Shown piece after piece: positions 8,401-14,497 of a DNA stretch of 15,315 nt. The notes under the pieces are model-generated. The model saw nothing but the letters and a program-made list of their open reading frames with translations. It made no database searches and was not told where the DNA came from. Source of the DNA: Verrucomicrobiales bacterium (GTDB lineage: Bacteria > Verrucomicrobiota > Verrucomicrobiia > Limisphaerales > RI-55); assembly GCA_003484235.1 (NCBI GenBank), contig DNDP01000232.1, forward strand, positions 1 to 15,315, in the 5' to 3' direction. Position 1 is the stretch's first letter; each line of letters opens with the position of its first letter. The translations under genes were made by a program, and so were the position numbers.

Positions 8401-9102
8401 GGCATGCCGCCCTCGGATCCGGGTGTTGCCGTAGCGGTCGGTGGTGTAGCTCACGTCGGCACCGCCGCGCAGGACGGTGTTTTCACCGTAGGCGCCGACG
8501 TAGAGGTCGAGATGCCCGTCCCCGTTCACATCCGCCACCGCGACGGTGGTGCAGCCCAGCCGATGAAGTTCCAGACCGGCCTGCTTGGTCAGGTTGGTGA
8601 AGCCGCCCTTGCCGTCACCCACGAAGTAGGCGTTCGGCCCGTCATTCGACGCCACATAGAGGTCGAGATGGCTGTCGCCGTTCAGGTCGGCAAACGTCGC
8701 CCCGACGGAGAACATCCCTTCACACGCCACACCGGCCTTGCCGGTGATGTCCTCGAACTTGAACCCGCCCAGGTTCCGATAGAGCCGGTTGTTTCCTTCC
8801 ACGTTGCAGAAATAGAGGTCCGGCAGCCCGTCGCCATCGATGTCACCGGCGGCCACGCCGGCGCCGCTCATGAGATTCTGGTTCTTGCCGGCGGCCAGCA
8901 GTTGAAGCTCGTTGGTGAAGGTCACGCCCGTCTCGCTGGTCGACAACAGCGTGAAGCCGGTACGGCCGTCGGCAGACACCTTGAGCGGCGCAAGACGGTG
9001 GCCGGCGGCCGTTTGCCAGGCATGGTCGGCCGCCTGCGATTCAGCGACGGTCAACAGCGGCAAGGTGACGGCGAAGAGTGCGGTTCGAAATCGGTGCTTC
9101 AT
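5425..9102 (-). CDS. Giant secreted CRTAC1-type protein: two FG-GAP propeller plus ASPIC/UnbV units
   Basis: A 1225-residue exported protein with a Sec signal (about 1-25, ending SQAADHA). It carries 13 FG-GAP/VCBS loops of the DxDGDGxxDL type. Seven lie in the first half (starting near 87, 139, 191, 295, 347, 428, 514) and six in the second (near 686, 793, 852, 903, 1041, 1105). Each half ends in an ASPIC/UnbV-like domain: about 543-627 (NTQGIGARVKLLGG, then VQGGGHYLSGGE) and about 1133-1216 (NPSGIGAAIRL, then RAGSGYLSQDSLV). The halves are joined near 650-685 by the conserved HTHHEETYDDF and KLSQLGPGIAW. The loops should bind calcium and form two beta-propellers; family members are secreted adhesion or binding proteins of uncertain ligand. 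The loop at 793 (DLDGTGSFVL) lacks its last acidic residue. The ATG at 9102 is chosen because it opens the signal peptide. It lies 40 bp after the hydrolase gene, probably in one operon. Confidence 0.9.
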   Translation of the reverse strand: MKHRFRTALFAVTLPLLTVAESQAADHAWQTAAGHRLAPLKVSADGRTGFTLLSTSETGVTFTNELQLLAAGKNQNLMSGAGVAAGDIDGDGLPDLYFCNVEGNNRLYRNLGGFKFEDITGKAGVACEGMFSVGATFADLNGDSHLDLYVASNDGPNAYFVGDGKGGFTNLTKQAGLELHRLGCTTVAVADVNGDGHLDLYVGAYGENTVLRGGADVSYTTDRYGNTRIRGRHARRLVLENGLLSELGDTNILFLNNGNNTFTVQSWTDGTFKDEDGKPLTSAPLDLTLTAMFRDINQDGHPDIYECNDFQTPDRFWLNDGTGKFQAVDRLAIRSVSVFSMGVAFADLNHDGWDDFLTCDMLSQYHELRMQQQGQTNPIPVRPGIIDDRMQIRRNTLFINRGDGTYAEIANYAGLQASDWSWMPIFMDVDMDGWEDMLVSNGHAYDTQDHDAGEKKMSMGTIPSQMAHTVLQHYPKLLTPNVAFRNQQDLTFKEMGADWGFNSTQVTHGFVQVDLDLDGDMDLVGNCLNNPALVYRNETPAPRVAVKLKGKAPNTQGIGARVKLLGGAVPSQQREVQGGGHYLSGGEPLLSFATGASTSMTIEVTWRSGKRSVVTGVRPNHIYEIDEASAGAAAPSSIPPVSQSLFADFSKELNHTHHEETYDDFARQPLLYKKLSQLGPGIAWADLDGDGDDDLAIGAGLGGNLGVFRNDGQGKLTAWEDPAWATPNIRDQIGLAALPGSSGTELLVGWSNYEDGLELGPAVHSLRFTGSKVELAQEIPTTLTTTGPLAVADLDGTGSFVLFVGGRVLPGRFPEAVSSRLFRRNSGGWVEDVALSAAFKQLGLISAATFSDLNGDGKPELVLAVEWGPIQVYGFDGTAFVDRTESLGLAAETGWWQSVTAGDFDGDGRLDIVAGNVGLNNPFKPTRDNPTLAYHADLNGLGTREILLAYREPKLGKIVPRWDRKELDPVLPALRFKFPRHKDFSTAGIADILGDRYSSTPRVAAVQMANVVFMNRGDRFEPVELPGEAQWAPVFGINVADFDGNGTEDIFLAQNFFAASTSVPRYDAGRGLLLLGDGKGGFTIQTSRQSGILVWGESRGSAASDYDGDGRTDLVVSQNGTETKLYRNELAKPGLRVRLKGGPVNPSGIGAAIRLIADGKLGPSRELRAGSGYLSQDSLVQVMHSAKPATAIQVAWPGGKSTTSTIPSGAREVEISETGDIRLVR

Positions 9103-9142
9103 GTTGACTGGCTTTGGTGCGTTCAGCCGGGCGGGGGGTGGG

Positions 9143-11203
9143 CTAAAGGTTTCGGATCCAGGCCAGCAGGGCGGCTTCGTCAAGCGGCTCGTTGTGCGTC
9201 CGCAGGGCACTCGCCGCTTTCAGACGTTTGTAAACGTCGGCGATCGTCGCGGTTGAAAACGACCCGCCCGTGTGATGCAGAAGGAGAGGCCGGGGCGCGG
9301 CCAGAAGGGCAGGGCCGTCAAAGCCGCCAATGCGCCGCACCGATGGGGTGATCCACTCCCGTTGAATCCACAGATGGTCGTCCTCAGTGGCGAATTCCAC
9401 GGTGTCCCCCGTCACGGCATCCGCCGCCGGAGCCGCCATCACGGCCCACAATCCGGCCTTGCCATGTCCGCTGAAGATCACCTGATGATCCTGCAGGTGC
9501 GATCGCGCAAAGGCGCCCAACACCACGAGATCGCCCACATGTTCCTGGAGGTCGGTGCGGTTGTACGTCGTGAAGAAATCGCGTGAAGGATCCCGTTTGG
9601 CGCGTTCTTCGGCATCATCGCGGGATCCGGTCAGAAATCCGTCATATACGATCACCGAGAACCCGGCATCGAGCAGCTGGCTGGCAAGGCCCGTCGGCAT
9701 TCCCGATTGATCCTGCCAGGCATTCATGCCCAGTGGGTGCGCCAGCACCACCACCTTTTTGCCCTGCCGTCTTCGCGGTTCGAATATCCGCACCGCGATC
9801 GTGTGGGTGGTTGATGGACCGGACAGGACGAAATCGTTGACCCGGCCCCGTTGCGCATGTTCGCCGGAACGTCCCACCTGCACCTTGAACCGCTGCGGAT
9901 CGGACTCGAGCTGAAACACCTGCCGGTAGATCGGCGAAAACTGCTCGCGGAATTCCGTCAACTCCTCGCGCGATTTCGGCCAGAAGGCGGCAAGCTTTTC
10001 GCGCGCCTGTCCGATCAGGTAGGCCTTGACCTCCTTCGCGGACCTGGCTCCCGGTGGCACGTCGGAGTCCTTGCCCAGACGCAGGGCGCTGGCCGGCTCC
10101 TTTCGGTAGTCCAGTTCCGGAAGACTTTCCACGCGGGTGCGATTCAGGAGGTGCTCCGCCATGAAGGCGTAGACCGCCTCACGCGTGGTCTGGTTGTAGT
10201 TGTGGTCGAAGTCGAAACGCGAATAGCGAAACTGCGTGGCGGGCCCGTAGAGACGGTAGACATCGGCAATCGCCGGTCCCTCGATTTCCATCGTCGTCTT
10301 GGTCCAATCACCCGTCGCGCCGACCAGCTGCTGGGGCCGCGGGGCGGCGACGGCGGCATACTCCATGTTCGAGTGGCGGACCCGCAGGCCCGGGGCATTC
10401 TCGCACCAGCAGCCGCCCTGCATCGAGTGCGAGACCATAACGATCGGCGCCAGGGCGGCAGGCCGGTTGTCGACCGCGCCCAGCATGAAGGTCTGCGTTC
10501 CACCGCCCGAGGCGCCCGTGCAGGCGATCCGCCGCGGATCGACATCCGGCAGTTCCTCCAAGAAATCCAGTGCCCGGATGCTGTTCCAGGTCTGCAGTCC
10601 CATCAGGCTGATGCCCCAGATCTGGTTCGTCAGATCCTGGGCAAATTGGACGTGACCGTCGTAGTACCGGTTCGACGCGAGCCTGCCCTCGGCGTCGCGC
10701 GGGGAAAACTGGGTGGTGTCGTTGTATCCGACCATGTCGTAGGCGAAGGCAACCATTCCCATGCGGGCAAACTTGATGCAACGGGCCGCCACGCTGCCGG
10801 TCTCCGAATCCACCAGCCGGCCCTCGGCCCAGTGTCCGTGGGGATTGAGAATCGCGGGATGCGGACCCCGCCCCGCTGGCAGGGGTCGGAACAGGTTGCC
10901 GGCGAGGAAGACTCCGGGGAGGGTTTCAATGCGCACCTTCTCAATCGAATAGTCGGGCCGTTCGATCCGGCCGAAGATCTGGGCGTTGAGCGGAGTCTTG
11001 TCGGGCATCGGCCAAAGTCCGCTGCTGATCAACGCCTGGGCCCTGATCTCCTTGGCGCGATTCTCCCATGTTATGACGTCCGTGATCTCCGGAAACGTTC
11101 GAGGGGTGTTGAGGGTGACGAGTTCCGCAGCGGCAGCCGGGGTGGCGAGGCACACGCACCCGACCAAGACTGCGGTCACACTGGCCGATCGATTGAGTTT
11201 CAT
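9143..11203 (-). CDS. Secreted alpha/beta hydrolase with two tandem domains, the second lacking its nucleophile
   Basis: A 686-residue protein with a signal peptide (1-26, ending TPAAAAE). Domain 1 (about 85-355) has an intact catalytic set: HGHW at 122-125, the elbow TGASGGGTQ at 229-237 (S232), acid D299 in GATGDW, and histidine H334 in DFDHNYN. It resembles the acetyl-xylan-esterase-like Abhydrolase_7 group common in Planctomycetes and Verrucomicrobia. Domain 2 (about 465-686) keeps the fold pattern VVVLAHPLG (484-492), but its elbow reads SGHGKAGLW (578-586), with histidine and glycine where a GxSxG serine is expected. It is therefore probably non-catalytic or structural. The likely role is periplasmic or extracellular ester hydrolysis; the substrate is unknown. 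The ATG at 11203 opens the signal peptide. The downstream CRTAC1-type gene is 40 bp away on the same strand. Confidence 0.87.
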   Translation of the reverse strand: MKLNRSASVTAVLVGCVCLATPAAAAELVTLNTPRTFPEITDVITWENRAKEIRAQALISSGLWPMPDKTPLNAQIFGRIERPDYSIEKVRIETLPGVFLAGNLFRPLPAGRGPHPAILNPHGHWAEGRLVDSETGSVAARCIKFARMGMVAFAYDMVGYNDTTQFSPRDAEGRLASNRYYDGHVQFAQDLTNQIWGISLMGLQTWNSIRALDFLEELPDVDPRRIACTGASGGGTQTFMLGAVDNRPAALAPIVMVSHSMQGGCWCENAPGLRVRHSNMEYAAVAAPRPQQLVGATGDWTKTTMEIEGPAIADVYRLYGPATQFRYSRFDFDHNYNQTTREAVYAFMAEHLLNRTRVESLPELDYRKEPASALRLGKDSDVPPGARSAKEVKAYLIGQAREKLAAFWPKSREELTEFREQFSPIYRQVFQLESDPQRFKVQVGRSGEHAQRGRVNDFVLSGPSTTHTIAVRIFEPRRRQGKKVVVLAHPLGMNAWQDQSGMPTGLASQLLDAGFSVIVYDGFLTGSRDDAEERAKRDPSRDFFTTYNRTDLQEHVGDLVVLGAFARSHLQDHQVIFSGHGKAGLWAVMAAPAADAVTGDTVEFATEDDHLWIQREWITPSVRRIGGFDGPALLAAPRPLLLHHTGGSFSTATIADVYKRLKAASALRTHNEPLDEAALLAWIRNL

Positions 11204-11213
11204 GGGTGGCGGG

Positions 11214-11242
11214 AAACTACAGGCTCGACAGTGCAAGCTCAA
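11214..11242 (-). promoter_or_regulatory. Candidate promoter of the hydrolase/CRTAC1 operon
   Basis: On the minus strand, TTGAGC (11237-11242), a 17-nt spacer and TAGTTT (11214-11219), ending 10 nt before the ATG at 11203. No Shine-Dalgarno is present. The predicted start site is only a few nucleotides from the ATG. Confidence 0.4.
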
Positions 11243-11313
11243 GCAGGCGTCGCAGCGAACCTGATTTTGGCCTCCAATCCCCCAAATGACGTGCGGTCAA
11301 CCCCCGGTGAGTG

Positions 11314-11347
11314 GTTCGCGGGCGAACGCCATGCCGGCAAACCGGCA
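11314..11347. repeat. Two adjacent perfect inverted repeats in the divergent intergenic region
   Basis: GTTCGC-GG-GCGAAC (11314-11327) is followed 4 bp later by TGCCGG-CAAA-CCGGCA (11332-11347). Both are perfect 6-bp arms. They lie between the hydrolase gene (minus) and the membrane-protein pair (plus), outside both. No T run follows, so terminator function is unlikely. Two stacked dyads between divergent promoters fit operator sites, but high GC makes short dyads commoner by chance. Confidence 0.45.
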
Positions 11348-11399
11348 CACAATCGCTGAATCCGGGTGCCGGCGCACGGCCTGGGCCGTTCCTCGAAGT

Positions 11400-11427
11400 T
11401 TGCTTTTTCTGCGGACGGTCCTAAACA
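11400..11427 (+). promoter_or_regulatory. Weak candidate promoter of the two-gene membrane operon
   Basis: TTGCTT (11400-11405), a 16-nt spacer and TAAACA (11422-11427), ending 10 nt before the ATG at 11438. It lies in a short AT-rich island within GC-rich sequence. Each hexamer matches consensus at only three positions, so this is tentative. Confidence 0.2.
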
Positions 11428-11437
11428 TCCCGCAGCC

Positions 11438-12679
11438 ATGTCCAACGGTTCTGCAATGGTCTCCGGCCAACTGGATGCCGTCGGGGCGACTCGTCGCGTG
11501 GAGTCCCGCCACATTTCGGCCGCCTCATGGCACGCCCGCGTAATCATCGTCGGCGCGGTGTGCATCGTGATCGGCATCCTTTGGGACATCTCGTGGCACC
11601 GCACCATTGGCCGGGACAGTTTCTGGACGCCGGCACATCTCGCCATCTACCTCGGAGGCGTGCTGGGCGGGTGTGTGGGCGGTTGGCTGATCCTGCGGGG
11701 GACGTTCATCGCTGCCGTCGAGGAGCAGGCGCAGATGGTTTGCATTCTGGGCTTGCGTGGTCCGTTCGGCGCCTGGCTTTGCGTCTGGGGGGCCATCGCC
11801 ATGCTGACTTCGGCGCCGTTCGACGACTGGTGGCACAACGCCTACGGGCTTGACGTGAAGATTCTGTCACCGCCCCACACGGTGCTGGCCTTCGGCATGT
11901 GGGCGATCGTCTGGGGGGCCCTGTTTCTGGTGCTCCGCGAGCAGAACGTCGCGCGCGGGCCGGAAGGCGGGGCTGCCGCCGCCGGCCAGGCGCTGCCCGG
12001 CCGGTGGCTGGTGGTGTTCGCCGGCGGCATCCTGATCGCGATGGCTGCCACGTTTCTGACGGAGGAAAGCTGGCCGAACCAGCAACGAAACATGCGGTTT
12101 TATCAGGCGTCGATGATGGTGTATCCGCTGTATCTGGTGGCGCTCGCCCGGGCGTCGGCCTTCCGGTTTGGTGGCACGATGGTCGCAGGTGCCTACATGT
12201 TGATCTACTGCCTGCAGGGCTGGCTGCTTCCGTTGTTCCACGGCGAGCCCAAGCTCGGGCCGGTCTACAACCCCATTGGCCACTTCGCACCGCTGACCTT
12301 TCCCCTGCTGCTCGTGGTGCCGGCGCTGGCGGTGGATCTGTTGCTCTGGCTGCGGGGCGGCCAACGCGGCTGGTGGCGTGACTGGCTGCTCGCCGCGGCG
12401 CTGGCGGCGGCGTTCTTCGGCCTGTTCTTCGTGACCCAGTGGTACTTCAGCGGCGTGCTGATCAGCGAGACGGCGCACAACCGGTTCTTCTTCGGCGAAC
12501 TGAGCTGGGGCTACTCGGACCAGCAGGGAGAATATCGCGGCCGGTTCTGGAGCGAGATCAACCCGCAGTGGAATGCCCCGGCGACGTGGTCCGGCATCTG
12601 GTGGGCCCTGCTGTGGGCCTTTGGCGCGGTGCGGCTGGGGCTTTGGTTCGGAACCTGGCTGGCAAGTGTGAAGCGATGA
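11438..12679 (+). CDS. Polytopic membrane protein with duplicated D-x2-W-H motif, family not recognised
   Basis: A 413-residue integral membrane protein with about eight hydrophobic segments (roughly 33-49, 66-87, 103-122, 146-166, 188-205, 224-265, 283-305, 316-337, 381-405). I do not recognise the family with confidence. Two copies of one motif stand out: D50-x2-W53-H54-x3-G58-x-D60 then P65-x-H67, and D129-x2-W132-H133-x3-G137-x-D139 then P146-H147. Each lies at the end of a hydrophobic segment and leads into the next one, suggesting an internal duplication with His/Asp sites at the membrane surface. Other His-bearing loops include LFHGEPKLGPVYNPIGHF (266-283). The ATG at 11438 is preferred over a GTG at 11366 because the extra residues look non-coding. 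The next gene begins one base after its stop, so they are co-translated. A metal- or redox-cofactor-handling role is possible but is inference. Confidence 0.8.
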   Translation: MSNGSAMVSGQLDAVGATRRVESRHISAASWHARVIIVGAVCIVIGILWDISWHRTIGRDSFWTPAHLAIYLGGVLGGCVGGWLILRGTFIAAVEEQAQMVCILGLRGPFGAWLCVWGAIAMLTSAPFDDWWHNAYGLDVKILSPPHTVLAFGMWAIVWGALFLVLREQNVARGPEGGAAAAGQALPGRWLVVFAGGILIAMAATFLTEESWPNQQRNMRFYQASMMVYPLYLVALARASAFRFGGTMVAGAYMLIYCLQGWLLPLFHGEPKLGPVYNPIGHFAPLTFPLLLVVPALAVDLLLWLRGGQRGWWRDWLLAAALAAAFFGLFFVTQWYFSGVLISETAHNRFFFGELSWGYSDQQGEYRGRFWSEINPQWNAPATWSGIWWALLWAFGAVRLGLWFGTWLASVKR

Positions 12680-12680
12680 A

Positions 12681-14366
12681 ATGAAAGCCTCGACCCAGCT
12701 AGCCGGTGGTCGGCGTCACCGGACTCCGATCAACCTGTGGCCCGCGAACTTTCAGCAGACGCGTGCGAATTCCCGCGGCCGGCTGAGGTGCGGGCCCGGT
12801 GCGGCCCATACACGCCGCCTTTCGTTGTCGGTTGCAGTTGTCATGGGAGTGATCCTGCAGCTGCTGTCGGCGCTGGCCCATGGCGGGTCCCAGAACGTCT
12901 TTTACGAAGGCAACATAGGCCCTTACGCGGCCCGCGTGATCATCCAGCGACCGGAAGTCGTGCCGGGCTTGGCGGAGATCACCGTGCGGCTCCTGCAGGG
13001 GGAGGTGGATCGGGTGCGGGTGCTGCCCCTCAAGTGGAATCTGGGCAAACGGGGGGGCCCCACGCCGGACGTCGCGGAGCCGGTGCGCGGCGAGAGCGGG
13101 CTCTACAGCGCGCGACTCTGGTTCATGGAAGGCGGATCGCAGAGCGTGGAGGTGACCCTGGACGGATCGGCTGGCGAGGGCGCCATACAGATTCCGGTGG
13201 CCGTGATGCCGACCCGCGTGGGAACAATGCCTCCCGGCCTCGGCACCGTGCTGGTGCTGTTGACCATCGTGCTCGTGATTTTGCTGCTGGGCATCGTGCG
13301 GGCGGCCGTGCGCGAGAGCGTGCTCCCACCCGGCGAAGTCATCACGCGCCGCCGAGTTTGGAACGCAAGGGTGGCCGTGGTGATTGCGGCGGTGGTGGTG
13401 GCCGGCGGTCTGTATGGAGGCCGGCTGTGGTGGGAGGCGGAAAAGAACGACTATCTGAACCGCCGGCTCTACCGGCCGATGCCCTGCGACATCGAGGCCA
13501 GAATCGAGAACGGCCAGCGCATCATCCGGCTGGAACTTGCCGAACAGGATATCCGGCGTCGTTCGCCCATCGTGCCCGACCACGGCAAGCTCATGCACCT
13601 CGTGCTGGTGAGCGTGCCTGACCAGTCGGTGCTCGCCCATCTTCATCCGCTGAAACTCAACCGGCGCACCTTTGTCGTCGCGCTGCCCGATCTGCCCGCC
13701 GGGGACTACGCGGTCTATGGCGAAGTGACCTACGAAACCGGGTTTTCCGAGAACATTGTCGGCGAGGTGAAGTTGTCCGGGGTTCTCAACGAAATGCAGG
13801 GCGGAGTTGGGCTCGAACGCGACCCGGATGATTCGTGGCTTGTGCTGGGAAATCCCGGGCAGGCATCGCCGGTTGACGGCCGCAGGATTTTTGACAGCTC
13901 CGGAGGATTTTCGGTCGAGTGGCTGGATGCAAGGCGGCTCGTCGCCGGCCGTGACCTGTCGCTTCGCTTTCAGGTTCGGGATGCCGGGGGGCAACCAGTC
14001 AGCCTGGATCCCTACCTGGGCATGCTCGGGCACGTCTTCATCCGCACCGCGGATGGGCATCTGTTCACCCACCTTCACCCCTCCGGCTCCTATTCCATGG
14101 TTTCCCAGCAGCTTTTCGATCTTCGTGCCCGGGGCGAGGCGCCGATCACGATCGATTTTCAGACGATGGAACCCACCTGCGAGATTCCGGGGGTTGAGGA
14201 AAGCATCGCCTATTGGCTCGGCCAGAAGCCCGCCGGGTCTGATCATTCGATCAGCTTCCCGTGGAAGTTTGTCGATCCGGGAAATTACCGGGTTTGGTTC
14301 CAGTTCCGGTCGGGTGCAAAGGTTTACACTGCCGTCTTTGATGCCGACGTTCTGCCCCCGAAATGA
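12681..14366 (+). CDS. Membrane-anchored periplasmic protein with two His/Met-rich HLHP modules
   Basis: A 561-residue protein of unrecognised full-length family. Hydrophobic segments lie at about 48-67 (signal or anchor, ending AHGG), 184-206 and 230-247. Between the first two is a beta-rich domain (about 73-180) with NIGPYAARVIIQRP, reminiscent of YtkA/CopC-like folds. After the third come two related modules. Module 1 has HGKLMHLVLV (301-310) then HLHP (320-323); module 2 has LGMLGHVFI (446-454) then HLHP (464-467). Each is followed by a GDY/GNY beta segment (341-343, 534-536). Comparable M/G-H with H-x-H pairs occur in periplasmic metal-associated domains, so copper or other metal binding is plausible but unproven. 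The ATG at 12681 follows the previous stop by one base (TGA-A-ATG). An internal ATG at 12843 would start nearer the signal helix and cannot be excluded. Confidence 0.8.
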   Translation: MKASTQLAGGRRHRTPINLWPANFQQTRANSRGRLRCGPGAAHTRRLSLSVAVVMGVILQLLSALAHGGSQNVFYEGNIGPYAARVIIQRPEVVPGLAEITVRLLQGEVDRVRVLPLKWNLGKRGGPTPDVAEPVRGESGLYSARLWFMEGGSQSVEVTLDGSAGEGAIQIPVAVMPTRVGTMPPGLGTVLVLLTIVLVILLLGIVRAAVRESVLPPGEVITRRRVWNARVAVVIAAVVVAGGLYGGRLWWEAEKNDYLNRRLYRPMPCDIEARIENGQRIIRLELAEQDIRRRSPIVPDHGKLMHLVLVSVPDQSVLAHLHPLKLNRRTFVVALPDLPAGDYAVYGEVTYETGFSENIVGEVKLSGVLNEMQGGVGLERDPDDSWLVLGNPGQASPVDGRRIFDSSGGFSVEWLDARRLVAGRDLSLRFQVRDAGGQPVSLDPYLGMLGHVFIRTADGHLFTHLHPSGSYSMVSQQLFDLRARGEAPITIDFQTMEPTCEIPGVEESIAYWLGQKPAGSDHSISFPWKFVDPGNYRVWFQFRSGAKVYTAVFDADVLPPK

Positions 14367-14379
14367 AGATTCCGTGTAA

Positions 14380-14409
14380 CTTTTTCGGACCACGCGGGTA
14401 TCCAAAAAG
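14380..14409. repeat. Imperfect inverted repeat after the HLHP gene
   Basis: CTTTTT-C-GGA (14380-14389) can pair with TCC-AAAAAG (14401-14409), leaving one bulged C and an 11-nt loop. It starts 14 bp after the stop codon at 14366. It has no proper U tract after the stem, so it is at best a weak terminator or a transcript-end structure. Otherwise it is an AT-rich dyad between two genes. Confidence 0.3.
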
Positions 14410-14456
14410 CGGGTGATCTCTGCGGATGGGATACTTCCTGCGGATCGATTCTGCCG

Positions 14457-14485
14457 TTGAGTCAGCCGACCTCGCTCACTATCGT
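14457..14485 (+). promoter_or_regulatory. Candidate promoter of the LolA-like gene
   Basis: TTGAGT (14457-14462), a 17-nt spacer and TATCGT (14480-14485). Each hexamer matches the sigma70 consensus at four of six positions. The -10 box ends 12 nt before the ATG at 14498 and no Shine-Dalgarno intervenes. An 8-bp direct repeat, CTGCGGAT (14420-14427 and 14438-14445), lies just upstream. Confidence 0.4.
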
Positions 14486-14497
14486 AACTCAAAATCT

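Noticed and set aside
5941..9351. Two long plus-strand open frames (590 and 532 codons) opposite the CRTAC1-type gene
   Set aside because: They are antisense to a gene with 13 clear FG-GAP loops; translations are rich in His, Arg and Val with no domain. GC-rich repeated Asp/Gly codons keep the opposite strand open.
9851..11359. Long plus-strand open frame opposite the secreted hydrolase gene
   Set aside because: The minus strand encodes a signal peptide and a full catalytic triad; the plus-strand product has no recognisable features.
12699..14492. A 597-codon minus-strand open frame opposite the HLHP-module gene
   Set aside because: It is low-complexity His/Arg/Gly/Pro-rich with no hydrophobic segments or motifs. 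The plus strand has membrane segments, repeats and tight coupling to the previous gene.
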